This document shows positions 16,518 through 25,722 of a stretch of 43,173 bases of DNA, one piece after another (positions within the stretch are counted from its first letter, which is position 1; the number at the start of each line of letters is the position of its first letter). Position numbers and translations under genes: made by a program. Source of the DNA: Micromonospora sp. NBS 11-29. GTDB taxonomy: Bacteria > Actinomycetota > Actinomycetes > Mycobacteriales > Micromonosporaceae. Location of the stretch: NCBI RefSeq assembly GCF_002140155.1, contig NZ_NAPR01000003.1:16903-60075 (forward strand), written 5' to 3'. The notes under the pieces are model-generated. The model was not told the DNA's origin and made no database searches. It was given only the letters and a program-made list of their open reading frames with translations.

Positions 16518-16597
16518 GCGCGCAGGCTAGCGCCCCCCACCGACATTCCCTGGTGGCCGGCGCGGCGTCCTTGCCGCGGCCGGCGCGGACGCCGATT

Positions 16598-16618
16598 GTC
16601 GTACCCGGGGAGTACGAC
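16598..16618. promoter_or_regulatory. Perfect 7-7-7 inverted repeat upstream of the propeller/MoaD operon
   Basis: GTCGTAC (16598-16604) and GTACGAC (16612-16618) are exact reverse complements around CCGGGGA. The site lies about 70 bp before the ATG of the beta-propeller gene, where an operator would act. No regulator gene is adjacent. Confidence 0.5.
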
Positions 16619-16686
16619 CACAGCGATGAGTCCCGGCCCGGTGCGCGGTCAGACCCGGTGCAGCTTCGGACGAAGGATGAGGACAC

Positions 16687-17802
16687 ATGAGCGCAGTACG
16701 AGTACTCGTCGGCACGCGCAAGGGCGCGTTCACCCTGACGTCGGACGGCCGCCGCGGCGACTGGACGGTCGACGGCCCCCACTTCGGCGGTTGGGAGATC
16801 TACCACCTGACCGGTTCGCCGGTCGACCCGGATCGGCTCTACGCCTCCCAGTCCGGTGGCTGGTTCGGGCAGCTCATCCAGCGCTCGGACGACGGCGGCC
16901 GGAGCTGGACGACGGCCGGCAACGACTTCGCCTACGCCGGCGACGTCGGGGAGCACCTCTGGTTCGACGGCACCCCCCGCCCGTGGGAGTTCAAGCGCAT
17001 CTGGCACCTCGAGCCGTCGCGGCACGACCCCGACACGCTGTACGCGGGCGCGGAGGACGCCGCCCTCTTCGTCTCCACCGACGGCGGTCAGAAGTGGTCG
17101 GAGCTGTCCGCCCTGCGCCAGCACCCGAGCGGCGGGGCCTGGCAGCCCGGCGCGGGCGGGATGTGCCTGCACACGATCATCCTGGATCCGGCGAACCGCG
17201 ACCGGATCTTCGTCGCGATCTCCGCGGCCGGGGCGTTCCGCAGCGACGACGGCGGGGCGAGTTGGCTGCCGATCAACAAGGGCCTGCGCTCGGGGGAGAT
17301 CCCGGACACCGACTCCGAGGTCGGCCACTGCGTGCACCGTCTCGCCCAGCACCCGTCCCGGCCGGACACGCTCTTCATGCAGAAGCACTGGGACGTGATG
17401 CGCAGCGACGACGCCGGTGGTAGCTGGCGGGAGGTCAGCGGCAACCTCCCGTCGGACTTCGGCTTCCCGATCGCGGTGCACGCGCACGAGCCGGAGACCA
17501 TCTACGTGGTGCCGATCACCAGCGACTCGATGCACTACCCGCCGGAGGGCAGGCTGCGCGTCTACCGCAGCCGCACCGGCGGCGAGCACTGGGAGCCGCT
17601 GACCGAGGGCCTGCCGCAGTCGCACTGCTACGTCAACGTGCTGCGCGACGCGATGGCGGTCGACACGCTGGACCCGTGCGGCATCTACTTCGGCACCACC
17701 GGCGGTCAGGTCTACCACTCGGCGGACGGCGGTGACAGTTGGGCGCCGATCGTGCGGGACCTGCCGGCGGTGCTCTCCGTCGAGGTCCAGGTGCTGCCGT
17801 GA
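16687..17802 (+). CDS. Asp-box (BNR/sortilin-like) beta-propeller protein
   Basis: 371-aa protein with six Asp-box repeats of the form S-x-D-x-G-x-x-W: [40 protein letters not shown] and SADGGDSW. These mark the blades of a sialidase/sortilin-type beta-propeller. There is no signal peptide ([15 protein letters not shown]), so it is cytosolic and unlikely to be a real sialidase; annotation as exo-alpha-sialidase would rest only on the repeats. Its stop overlaps the start of the MoaD-like gene as GTGA, indicating translational coupling. Function unknown; a scaffold or enzyme partner of the small protein is the likeliest reading. Confidence 0.88.
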   Translation: MSAVRVLVGTRKGAFTLTSDGRRGDWTVDGPHFGGWEIYHLTGSPVDPDRLYASQSGGWFGQLIQRSDDGGRSWTTAGNDFAYAGDVGEHLWFDGTPRPWEFKRIWHLEPSRHDPDTLYAGAEDAALFVSTDGGQKWSELSALRQHPSGGAWQPGAGGMCLHTIILDPANRDRIFVAISAAGAFRSDDGGASWLPINKGLRSGEIPDTDSEVGHCVHRLAQHPSRPDTLFMQKHWDVMRSDDAGGSWREVSGNLPSDFGFPIAVHAHEPETIYVVPITSDSMHYPPEGRLRVYRSRTGGEHWEPLTEGLPQSHCYVNVLRDAMAVDTLDPCGIYFGTTGGQVYHSADGGDSWAPIVRDLPAVLSVEVQVLP

Positions 17803-18095
17803 TCCGGGTGGTGCTGCCGGCCCACCTGAAGACCCTGGCGCACGTCACCGGCGAGGTACGCGTCGAGGTGGCCGGGCCGCCCACCCAGCGCGAGGTGCTC
17901 GACGCGCTGGAGACCGCGTACCCGATGTTGCGGGGCACGATCCGTGACCGCCGCAGCGGCCAGCGCCGCGCGTTCGTCCGCTTCTACGCCTGCGAGCGGG
18001 ACCTGTCCCACGAGCCGCCGGACGCGCCGCTGCCCGAGGAGGTGGTCGCCGGCCGGGAGCCGTTCATCGTGCTCGGCGCGATGGCCGGCGGCTGA
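17799..18095 (+). CDS. MoaD/ThiS (ubiquitin-like) family protein with C-terminal GG
   Basis: 98-aa beta-grasp protein. It begins [15 protein letters not shown] and ends IVLGAMAGG, the diglycine tail that E1-like enzymes adenylate and thiocarboxylate in MoaD, ThiS and ubiquitin. The central [14 protein letters not shown] matches the MoaD strand before the acidic loop. GTG 17799 overlaps the upstream propeller stop by four bases. No MoeB/ThiF-like activator, MoaE or other molybdopterin gene is nearby, so its job is probably not ordinary molybdopterin synthesis. It could be a sulfur carrier or a protein modifier. Confidence 0.88.
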   Translation: MIRVVLPAHLKTLAHVTGEVRVEVAGPPTQREVLDALETAYPMLRGTIRDRRSGQRRAFVRFYACERDLSHEPPDAPLPEEVVAGREPFIVLGAMAGG

Positions 18096-18141
18096 CGCCG
18101 GCCGTGGGAACCGTGCCCGGGGCGGGCGCGTCTGACGCTCC

Positions 18142-20070
18142 ATGACAGGTCGCCGATCCCGCGCCGTCGGCTGGACGATGGTCGCCGCGCTGACGCTCGC
18201 CGGTTGCACCGCCCGACCACCCGCCCCGCCGCCGCGGGATCCGGGGGTGCCGGCCGGGGCGCTGCGGTTGGTCGCGTTCGACTCCTGCGACGAGGCGTTG
18301 CGCCAGCTCAGGGCCGCTACGAAGGCGTCGGTCGGTCCCTGGGGCCTGGGGCCGGACGGTGACATCGTGCCGCTCGCGGCCGCCGAGCGGGCCCCGGTCG
18401 GTGCCGTCGCCAAGGACGCGGGGGCCTCCCCGGCGGGCTTTTCCGGCACCACGGTGCACGAGGCCGGCGTGGACGAACCGGACCTGGTCAAGACCGACGG
18501 GCGGCGGATCGTCACGGTGGCCCGGGGTGTGCTCTCCGTGGTGGACCCGGCGAGCCGCCGCCTGACCGGCCGGCTGGTCCTCGACGCCACGGCGCGCGGC
18601 GGCGCGGCCAACCTGCTGCTGCACGGTGACCGCGCGCTCGTGCTGCTGCCGACGCGGTGGGACACCGCACCCTCCGTGCCGAAGGGGCGGGTGGCGCCGG
18701 CGGTCGCCGAGGCCCGGCTGGTCCTGGTCGACCTCGGCGGGGCTCCGACGGTCATCGGCGAGTACCGGATCGACGGCCGTCTGGTGGACGCGCGTCAGGT
18801 CGGGGCGACCGTCCGCGTGGTGGTCCGTTCCGCGCCCCGGCTGGCCTTCCCGCAGCCGGCCCGGGCCACCGACGCGCAGCGGATCGCCGCCAACCGGGCG
18901 GTCGTCGACCGGGCCACGCTCGACGACTGGCTGCCCCGCTACGAGGTGCGGGAAGGCGGCCGGAGGACCACCGGGCGGGTCGACTGCGGACGGGTCAGCC
19001 GGCCGGCCGGCTACTCCGGCGCCGCCCTGGTGAGCGTGCTCAGCTTCGACCTCGGCGCGAGCACCCTCGGCGCGGGCGACCCGGTCACCGTGGTGGCCGA
19101 CGGCGAGACCGTCTACAGCAGCGGCCCGCGGCTCTACCTCGCCAACGACCGTCGGTGGCGGCCCCGGTCGGCCACCGGGTCGCCGGACGACACCACCGAG
19201 ATCTACCAGTTCGACACCGCGGCGGGTACGCCGCGCTACGTCGCCGCCGGGTCCGTGCCCGGCTGGCTGGTCAACCAGTACGCGCTGTCGGAGTGGAACG
19301 GTCACCTGCGGGTGGCCACCACCACCGGTGACCCGTGGGCGGGCGGGCGGCGGTCCAGCTCCGGGGTGTACGTGCTGCGTGCCGACGGCGCGACGCTCAC
19401 CCGGGTCGGCGCGGTCACCGGGCTGGGCCGGGGCGAGCGGATCTTCGCCGTGCGCTTCCTCGGCGGCACCGGGTACGTGGTGACGTTCCGGCAGACCGAT
19501 CCGCTGTACACGGTGGACCTGCGGGACCCGGCCGCGCCCCGGGTGACCGGCGAGCTGAAGATCAACGGCTACTCGTCGTACCTGCACCCGGCCGGGGACG
19601 GCCGGCTGCTCGGGGTCGGGCAGGAGGCGACCGACCGGGGGCGGGTCCAGGGCACCCAGGTGTCGTTGTTCGACGTCGTCGACCCGACCCGGCCGACCCG
19701 GCTCGCCCAGCATCATGTGCCGCAGGGCTGGTCCGACGCGGAAGGGGACCCGCACGCGTTCCTCTACTGGGCGCCGGAGCGGCTGGTGGTGATCCCGGTG
19801 AACCGGCCCGGCGTGGCCACCGACCGGGCCGGCGCCGAGGGGACCCGGGGTGCGCCGGGCAGTGGGCTGCTGGCCCTGCGGGTCGGCGACGGCGGGTTCA
19901 CCGTGGCCGGCACGGTCGAACACCCGCCGGCCCTGGCCGACGGGGCCGAGTGGACGCCGATCAACCGGTCGCTGGTGGTCGACGGTGTGCTCTGGACGGT
20001 CTCCGACGCCGGCCTGAAGGCGACCGCCCTGGCCGGCTGGCGGACGCTGGCCTGGGTGCCCACGACCTGA
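18142..20070 (+). CDS. Secreted beta-propeller lipoprotein (Beta_propel family)
   Basis: 642-aa lipoprotein. A basic N-terminus and hydrophobic core end in the lipobox LAGC (Cys22), so it should be anchored outside the membrane. [12 protein letters not shown] (110-121) is the hallmark of the actinobacterial/archaeal Beta_propel family (secreted proteins with a C-terminal propeller distantly related to WD-40). Repeated blades follow, such as [20 protein letters not shown] and [12 protein letters not shown]. Function in the family is unknown. It stands 46 bp after the MoaD-like gene and 41 bp before manD on the same strand; co-transcription is possible. Confidence 0.9.
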   Translation: MTGRRSRAVGWTMVAALTLAGCTARPPAPPPRDPGVPAGALRLVAFDSCDEALRQLRAATKASVGPWGLGPDGDIVPLAAAERAPVGAVAKDAGASPAGFSGTTVHEAGVDEPDLVKTDGRRIVTVARGVLSVVDPASRRLTGRLVLDATARGGAANLLLHGDRALVLLPTRWDTAPSVPKGRVAPAVAEARLVLVDLGGAPTVIGEYRIDGRLVDARQVGATVRVVVRSAPRLAFPQPARATDAQRIAANRAVVDRATLDDWLPRYEVREGGRRTTGRVDCGRVSRPAGYSGAALVSVLSFDLGASTLGAGDPVTVVADGETVYSSGPRLYLANDRRWRPRSATGSPDDTTEIYQFDTAAGTPRYVAAGSVPGWLVNQYALSEWNGHLRVATTTGDPWAGGRRSSSGVYVLRADGATLTRVGAVTGLGRGERIFAVRFLGGTGYVVTFRQTDPLYTVDLRDPAAPRVTGELKINGYSSYLHPAGDGRLLGVGQEATDRGRVQGTQVSLFDVVDPTRPTRLAQHHVPQGWSDAEGDPHAFLYWAPERLVVIPVNRPGVATDRAGAEGTRGAPGSGLLALRVGDGGFTVAGTVEHPPALADGAEWTPINRSLVVDGVLWTVSDAGLKATALAGWRTLAWVPTT

Positions 20071-20111
20071 CCGACGGGCTGCATCGACACCCGTCTGTTA
20101 AGGTCGGCGCG

Positions 20112-21320
20112 GTGAGGATCGTCGACGCCCGAACCATCGTGACCTGCCCCGGCCGCAACTTCGTCACCCTCAAGATCGTCACCGACGAGGGCGTCACCGG
20201 CGTCGGCGACGCCACGCTCAACGGCCGGGAGCTGGCCGTCGCGTCGTACCTGCGCGACCACGTCGTGCCGCTGCTGATCGGGCGCGACCCGGCCCGGATC
20301 GAGGACACCTGGCAATACCTCTACCAGGGGTCGTACTGGCGGCGCGGCCCGGTGACGATGAGCGCGATCGCCGCCGTGGACACCGCGCTCTGGGACATCA
20401 AGGGCAAGGTCGCCGGGCTGCCGGTCTACCAACTGCTCGGCGGCCGCTCCCGGGACGGTGTGACCGTCTACGGGCACGCCAACGGCGAGACCGTCGAGGA
20501 GGTGCTGACCGAGGTCGCCCGCTTCGTCGACCTCGGCTACCGCGCGGTGCGCGTGCAGAGCGGCGTGCCCGGCCTGCCCCGCACGTACGGCGTCAGCGCC
20601 GACAAGATGTTCTACGAACCCGCCGACGCGGCGCTGCCCAGCGAGACCACCTGGTCGACGGAGGCCTACCTGGCCCATGTGCCGGGCGTGTTCGCCCGGG
20701 TCCGCGACGAGTTCGGCCCCACCCTGCGGCTGCTGCACGACGTGCACCACCGGCTCACCCCGATCGAGGCCGCCCGGCTCGGCAAGAGCCTGGAACCGTA
20801 CGCGCTGACCTGGATGGAGGATCCGGTGCCGGCGGACCTGCCGGAGGCGTTCCGGCTGATCCGGCAGCACACCACCACCCCGATCGCCGTCGGTGAGGTC
20901 TTCAGCAGCGTCTTCGACGCCGCCCAGCTCATCCGGGAACAGCTCATCGACTACATCCGGACCACGGTGGTCCACGCCGGCGGGCTCACCCACCTGCGAC
21001 GCATCTTCGACCTGGCGGCGCTGCACCACGTCCGCAGCGGCTCGCACGGCGCCACCGACCTGTCCCCGGTCTGCATGGCCGCCGCGCTCCACCTCGACCT
21101 CGCCATCCCGAACTTCGGCCTCCAGGAGTACATGCGTCACACCGAGGCCACCGACGAGGTCTTCCCGCACGGCTACCACTTCGCCGACGGCTACCTGCAC
21201 CCCGCCGAGACCCCCGGCCTCGGGGTGGACATCGACGAGGAGGCGGCGGCCCGCTTCCCGTACGCGCCCGCCTACCTGCCGGTCAACCGGCTGACCGACG
21301 GCACGGTGCACCCGTGGTGA
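20112..21320 (+). CDS. manD: D-mannonate dehydratase, enolase superfamily (ManD/RspA)
   Basis: 402-aa enolase-superfamily enzyme that dehydrates D-mannonate to 2-keto-3-deoxygluconate on the glucuronate route. With GTG 20112 as residue 1, the key residues fall exactly at the numbers known for characterised ManD: Arg147 and Tyr159 (general base pair), Asp210, Glu236 and Glu262 (magnesium ligands; LLHD, WMED, VGEV) and His212 (VHH). This supports both the function and the start. [19 protein letters not shown] and [10 protein letters not shown] complete the signature. RspA-like members can have low activity or act on D-gluconate, so specificity needs an assay. It faces the GH67 gene (10 bp between stops), fitting glucuronate catabolism from xylan side chains. 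Confidence 0.93.
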   Translation: MRIVDARTIVTCPGRNFVTLKIVTDEGVTGVGDATLNGRELAVASYLRDHVVPLLIGRDPARIEDTWQYLYQGSYWRRGPVTMSAIAAVDTALWDIKGKVAGLPVYQLLGGRSRDGVTVYGHANGETVEEVLTEVARFVDLGYRAVRVQSGVPGLPRTYGVSADKMFYEPADAALPSETTWSTEAYLAHVPGVFARVRDEFGPTLRLLHDVHHRLTPIEAARLGKSLEPYALTWMEDPVPADLPEAFRLIRQHTTTPIAVGEVFSSVFDAAQLIREQLIDYIRTTVVHAGGLTHLRRIFDLAALHHVRSGSHGATDLSPVCMAAALHLDLAIPNFGLQEYMRHTEATDEVFPHGYHFADGYLHPAETPGLGVDIDEEAAARFPYAPAYLPVNRLTDGTVHPW

Positions 21321-21330
21321 GCGCGCCGGG

Positions 21331-23439
21331 TCAGTGGATGCGCCGCCCGCGCGCGTCCGGCACCCCCGACTTGCGGAAGAAGTACGCGTTGACCTGGTCC
21401 CGCCACTCGGTGGCACAGCGGAACTGCTCATCGAGCCGGTCGGCCACCCGCTCGTACACACCCGGGTCGAGCAGGCCGGCGAGCGTGCGCCACCGCTCGC
21501 GCATCGCCGCCACCTGCTCGACGCCGGCGAAGTGCGTGTCGTAGATGTGCTGGATCACGGTGCTGCCGCTGTGCAGGACGTGGTCGTAGGGGACATGGTG
21601 GAAGAAGAGCAGCAGCTCGTCCGGGCACCGCTCGCGTGACTCGTACCGCTCCGCCCACGGCGACGGGTACTGGCCGGTGAAGCCGGTCCCGGTGGCCCGG
21701 GTGCGGTCCACCCCGACGCCGTCGCGGTCGGCGAAGTGGTACGTGCCCCAGGCGGTGTACTCGTAGCCGTCCACGTCGGGCCCGTAGTGGTGCCCGGGTC
21801 GCACCATGAAACCCACACCCAGCGGCGCGGTGTAACGCTCGTAGGTGCGCCACGAGTCGTCCATGACCTCGTGCAGCGTCCGCCGCACCCGCTCCGGGTC
21901 GCCGCTCGTCGGCAGCCAGGTCAGCTCGATCCACTCGTCGAGGACCGTGGCGGGGTCCAGGCCGGGGTCCCAGGCGAGCCGGCCGAAGGCGTACAGGTTG
22001 GCCTGGGCCAGCGGGTGCCCGGTCCAGAACGGGTCGTCGCCGGTGTTGGCGACGCCGACCAGGCCGCCGCCCGTCGCCCCGGCGACCACGTCGGCGATCG
22101 TGCCGCGCCCCTCGCCCCGGGGCGCGAACCGCAGCACCTCGCTCCACCAGGGACCGAGCCAGCAGACGTGCCGCTGCTGGCCGGTGTACTCCTGGGTCAC
22201 CTGCACCTCCACCGCCAGGCAGGTGGCCGGCATCGCCGCGAGCAGCGGCGACACCGGCTCGCGTACCTGGAAGTCCACCGGGCCGAACTTCACCTGGAGG
22301 ACCACGCCGTCGGCGAACCGCCCGTCCAGGGGGACGAAGTGGTCGTGGGCGGCCCGGGCCCGGTCGGTCGTGCGGTCCCGCCAGTCCTGGTGGTGGTCGT
22401 AGACGAAGGCCCGCCAGTGCACCACGCCGCCGTGCGGGGCGAGCGCACCGGCGAGCAGGTTCGCGCCGTCGGCGTGGTCGCGCCCGTACGTGAACGGTCC
22501 GGGTTGACCCTCGGAGTCGGCCTTCACCAGATAGCCGCCGAAGTCCGGGATGCGCTCGTACACCCGCCGGGTGGCGCCGTCCCACCAGGCCCGCACCCGG
22601 TCGTCGCGCGGATCGGCGGTGGGCAGGCCACCGAGGACCACCGGGGCGGCGAACGTCACCGCCAGGTGCACCCGGACACCGTACGGGCGCAGCACGTCCG
22701 CGATCTCCGCCACGTCGTCCAGCCGGTCGGTCAGCAGCCGCGCCTCGGTGGCGTGCACGTTGACGTTGTTCACCGCGACCGCGTTGACCCCGCAGGCGGC
22801 GAGCAGCCGTCCGTAGTCGCGGATCCGGGCCACGTCCCGGCGGGCGACGCCGTCCCGCCAGAAGATCGAGCCGCCGGCATACCCCCGCTCGATCTGACCG
22901 GAGACCGGGTGCACGGCCACGTTGTCCCAGTGGTCGAGCATGCGCCGGGTCAGCGCCGGGGCGTCCCGCCGCGCCGGCCGGTCGACGCCGAAGGCCGCCG
23001 CGCCGAGCCGGACCACGTGGAACAGCCCGTACAGCAGCCCGGCCGGCGTGTCGGCCAGCACCACCGTCACGCCGGCCTGCCGGGCGGTCAGGAACCCCTC
23101 CGCGCCGAGGGACCCGTCGGTGCGCCCGTTCACCGCCGTCGTCGCGGCGAGGCGGACGGTCTCCGCCGTCGCGTTCGCCAGCGGCCCGGCGTCGCGCAGC
23201 GCGAGCACCAGGTCGGCGTCGACGTCCCAGGACGGGGAGCGCCACACCCGCCCGCCGTACCGGGCGCAGGCCCGCGTCACCTCGTCCAGCACGGTGTCCA
23301 CGAGCAGGCCGTGGCCGTGCACCAGGACGCTGCGGGCGCCGATGGCCCGGAACGCCTCCGGCGGCAGCCAGGCGGCGTGCCAGGCCGGCTCGTCGACCCC
23401 GACCGACGCGGGGCAGCCGAGCGGTTCGATGCCGGTCAC
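21331..23439 (-). CDS. aguA: GH67 alpha-glucuronidase
   Basis: 702-aa intracellular enzyme (no signal peptide) that removes (4-O-methyl-)glucuronic acid from the end of xylo-oligosaccharides. The general acid is in VKADSEGQPGP (Glu310). The paired base residues are in GPVDFQVREPV (Asp389) and QVTQEYTG (Glu417), with the same 28-residue spacing as in characterised GH67 enzymes. Length is normal. The annotated GTG start 23439 has no good ribosome-binding site. A 15-codon ORF with a strong one ends exactly at this GTG (see 23436-23483), so translation is probably coupled, or the true N-terminus is shifted by an indel. Last gene of the importer operon. Confidence 0.94.
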   Translation of the reverse strand: MTGIEPLGCPASVGVDEPAWHAAWLPPEAFRAIGARSVLVHGHGLLVDTVLDEVTRACARYGGRVWRSPSWDVDADLVLALRDAGPLANATAETVRLAATTAVNGRTDGSLGAEGFLTARQAGVTVVLADTPAGLLYGLFHVVRLGAAAFGVDRPARRDAPALTRRMLDHWDNVAVHPVSGQIERGYAGGSIFWRDGVARRDVARIRDYGRLLAACGVNAVAVNNVNVHATEARLLTDRLDDVAEIADVLRPYGVRVHLAVTFAAPVVLGGLPTADPRDDRVRAWWDGATRRVYERIPDFGGYLVKADSEGQPGPFTYGRDHADGANLLAGALAPHGGVVHWRAFVYDHHQDWRDRTTDRARAAHDHFVPLDGRFADGVVLQVKFGPVDFQVREPVSPLLAAMPATCLAVEVQVTQEYTGQQRHVCWLGPWWSEVLRFAPRGEGRGTIADVVAGATGGGLVGVANTGDDPFWTGHPLAQANLYAFGRLAWDPGLDPATVLDEWIELTWLPTSGDPERVRRTLHEVMDDSWRTYERYTAPLGVGFMVRPGHHYGPDVDGYEYTAWGTYHFADRDGVGVDRTRATGTGFTGQYPSPWAERYESRERCPDELLLFFHHVPYDHVLHSGSTVIQHIYDTHFAGVEQVAAMRERWRTLAGLLDPGVYERVADRLDEQFRCATEWRDQVNAYFFRKSGVPDARGRRIH

Positions 23440-23483
23440 CGGCCCGCCCGCCGCGCCGGGTCCCCGATGTCCCCTGTGCTCAT
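23436..23483 (-). CDS. 15-codon bridging ORF between DUF624 and GH67 genes
   Basis: ATG 23483 overlaps the DUF624 stop (ATGA) and is preceded by AAGGAG at eight bases. It encodes MSTGDIGDPARRAGR and stops at TGA 23436-23438, which overlaps the GTG of GH67 (GTGA). So ribosomes could pass DUF624 to mini-ORF to GH67 without leaving the message. The alternative is that this ATG is the original GH67 start and a one-base indel separates it from the GH67 frame. Confidence 0.35.
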   Translation of the reverse strand: MSTGDIGDPARRAGR

Positions 23484-24169
23484 GCGGTGAACTCCTTCCG
23501 GATCACGCCGATCATCGGTTCGCCGATCCGCAGCAGCGCCAGCACGAAGACCACGGCCAGGAGTGCGAGCGCCGCCTCGGAGAAGACGGCGGTGACGCCG
23601 ACGGCGGCGGCCAGCAGCAGGGCGTTGCCGACCGTGACGCCCGGCGTGCGCACCAGGAAGTACACGGCGAGGCGGGCCACGTCGCGGGTGCGGAAGGTGA
23701 ACAGCGAGACGATCACCAGCGCGTTCGCCCCGGCCAGCACGACCCCCGCACCGACCAGCGCCAACGGCACCGCCCACCAGGACGGTACGGCCGCGGCGGG
23801 CAGGTGGGCGAGGTTCACCGCGACGACGGTCAGCCACAGCAGCGTCGGCCCCCACACCCGCAGCACGCCCGGCAGGTTGGCCCGGTAGGCCCGTCGGAAC
23901 GCGCGGGCCGGCCGCAGGTCCGTCGGGTCGGGCCGCTGGTGGCGCAGGGTGTGCAGCGCGGCCGAGACGGCCGGGCCGACCGGCAGCAGGCAGAGCGCGA
24001 CCAGCGGCAGGTTGCTGGCGTCGCGGTCGAGCAGCACCAGCGCGGCCAGCACGGGCACGGTGGTGAGCAGGAGGAACAGTTCGACGACGAGCAGGATGTG
24101 CACGGCCGCGGCGGCCCGCGACAGCAGCCCGTCGCCGAACTCCCGCCGGCGCTGCGCGGTGCCGTTCAC
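23480..24169 (-). CDS. YesL/DUF624 family membrane protein
   Basis: 229-aa protein with about five hydrophobic segments (HILLVVELFLLLTTVPVLAA, LLWLTVVAVNLAHL, ALVGAGVVLAGANALVIVSL and two near the C-terminus). The family (YesL in Bacillus) is found almost only beside LplB/YtcP-type sugar ABC importers and is thought to be an accessory of these transporters. GTG 24169 overlaps the GH39 stop as GTGA, so it is coupled within the operon. Confidence 0.85.
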   Translation of the reverse strand: MNGTAQRRREFGDGLLSRAAAAVHILLVVELFLLLTTVPVLAALVLLDRDASNLPLVALCLLPVGPAVSAALHTLRHQRPDPTDLRPARAFRRAYRANLPGVLRVWGPTLLWLTVVAVNLAHLPAAAVPSWWAVPLALVGAGVVLAGANALVIVSLFTFRTRDVARLAVYFLVRTPGVTVGNALLLAAAVGVTAVFSEAALALLAVVFVLALLRIGEPMIGVIRKEFTA

Positions 24170-25716
24170 GACTGCCCCGGCGGGTCCGCCGGCGCCGTGT
24201 CGTCGGGCCCGTCGAGCAGCCGGTCGTCGTCGCCCCACGGCGGCGTCTCGTCCACCACCGGGGTCAGCTCGACCAGGGTCACCTCGTGCCGGGCGAGGGT
24301 GAGGTCGACGTCGATCCGGCCGGCGGTGACCGGCAGGGCGCGGTGGGTCCGGGCCGGCTCGGCGGCCTCCCGCAACGCGTCGAGCTGCCGGGGCCGGGGG
24401 GAGTGCGGGCTGCCCATCTCCCGCCAGGCCGCCCGGACGTTGCCGGCGTCCTCGCTCACCGACGACCGGAGCTGGAACGCCGAGGTGGTGCCCGGCGGGC
24501 CGAGCGGGACCGACAGCGCCAGGGTGTGCCGCTCGGGTGTCGGCTCCCGCCCGGTGACGTCCACCGGGGCCCAGGCCAGCACTGCGACCCGGCCGTCCGG
24601 GTGACGGGTGACCAGGTGGTCCGGCCCGCGGGCGAGCACGTCGTCGCCGAGCCGGGCCATGAACGCGTACAGGTGGTAGGTGGGTTTCTTGAGCTGCCGG
24701 TGGGCGAGCAGGCCGAAGCCGCCGTGCAGCGGCGCGGTCGGCACCCCGACCTCCTCGAACACGTCGCTGAAGGTCCAGTACGAGAACGAGTCGACCAGGT
24801 CACCGCCGCCGGCCAGCACCGGGGCGAGGTAGGCGGCGTGGAACGCGGTGTCGTGGATCGGGTTGTCCGGCCGGTAGGAGGAGTTGAACTCGGTGATGTG
24901 CACCGGCAGGTCCGCGAGCGCGGTGCCGGCCAGGTGGCGGCGCGGCGCGGCGAACTGGTCCAGCAGCTCCGCCGCCGGGGCCAGGCTCTGCCGGGTGCCG
25001 AACGGCACCTGCCGGGCCGGCCCCGAGGTGTACGCGTGGCGGCTGACGAAGTCCACCGGCACGTCCCGCGCGGCGACGAACTCGGCGAACGGGGCCAACC
25101 ACTCGTCCGCGCCGGGGGAGATGGCCGGGCCGCCCACCTGGAGTGCCGCGTCGACGTCCTTGACCGCGTGCGCCGACACCTCGTACAGGCGGTGGTAGGC
25201 GTCCCGGTCGGCGTCGCGCCAGAACGCGGTCAGGTTCGGTTCGTTCCACACCTCGATCGGCCAGCCGCGCACCTCGTCGAGGCCGTACCGGTCGACCAGG
25301 TGGGCCACCGTGGCCCGGACCAGGTCGGCCCATTCGGAATGGGAGCGCGGCGGGGTGACGTTGCCCCGCCACCAGAAGACGGTCTGGTCGCCGGAGGCGA
25401 GTTCCGAGGGCATGAAGCCCAGCTCCACGAAGGGCCGGATGCCCAGGTCGAGGTAGGCGTCGACGACCTGGTCGACGTACGTGAAGGCGTGCCGCACCCG
25501 GCGTTCGCCCCGGTGCTCGTACGGTCGGTGCACGCCGACGCCATCGCTGAGCAGCCCGTGGCCGCGGATGTGCCGGAAGCCGACGTCCCGCTGCACCAGC
25601 GCCAGCGAGTCCTGGTAGTCCCGGCGCAGGGCCAGGTCGAACCGCCCGGTGCCCACGCAGGTGCGCCAGGCGTCGGTCAGCCGGCCGGTGGGCCGGTCGT
25701 CCACGGTGATGCGCAT
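24166..25716 (-). CDS. GH39 beta-xylosidase
   Basis: 516-aa GH39 enzyme that trims xylose from xylo-oligosaccharides. The acid/base is Glu159 in EVWNEPN and the nucleophile Glu276 in HITEFNSSY, one residue from the positions (160 and 277) in the characterised Thermoanaerobacterium xylosidase. The core runs to about residue 420 and is followed by a small beta-sandwich ending in ARHEVTLVELTPV. The acidic tail of about 30 residues is probably disordered. No signal peptide, so it acts on imported oligosaccharides. It starts 6 bp after the binding-protein stop, in the same operon. Confidence 0.93.
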   Translation of the reverse strand: MRITVDDRPTGRLTDAWRTCVGTGRFDLALRRDYQDSLALVQRDVGFRHIRGHGLLSDGVGVHRPYEHRGERRVRHAFTYVDQVVDAYLDLGIRPFVELGFMPSELASGDQTVFWWRGNVTPPRSHSEWADLVRATVAHLVDRYGLDEVRGWPIEVWNEPNLTAFWRDADRDAYHRLYEVSAHAVKDVDAALQVGGPAISPGADEWLAPFAEFVAARDVPVDFVSRHAYTSGPARQVPFGTRQSLAPAAELLDQFAAPRRHLAGTALADLPVHITEFNSSYRPDNPIHDTAFHAAYLAPVLAGGGDLVDSFSYWTFSDVFEEVGVPTAPLHGGFGLLAHRQLKKPTYHLYAFMARLGDDVLARGPDHLVTRHPDGRVAVLAWAPVDVTGREPTPERHTLALSVPLGPPGTTSAFQLRSSVSEDAGNVRAAWREMGSPHSPRPRQLDALREAAEPARTHRALPVTAGRIDVDLTLARHEVTLVELTPVVDETPPWGDDDRLLDGPDDTAPADPPGQS

Positions 25717-25722
25717 CGCCGG

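Noticed and set aside
16687-17802. Reading the Asp-box protein as a true sialidase
   Set aside because: No signal peptide, no visible arginine triad or Tyr/Glu catalytic set; Asp-boxes only define the propeller blades.
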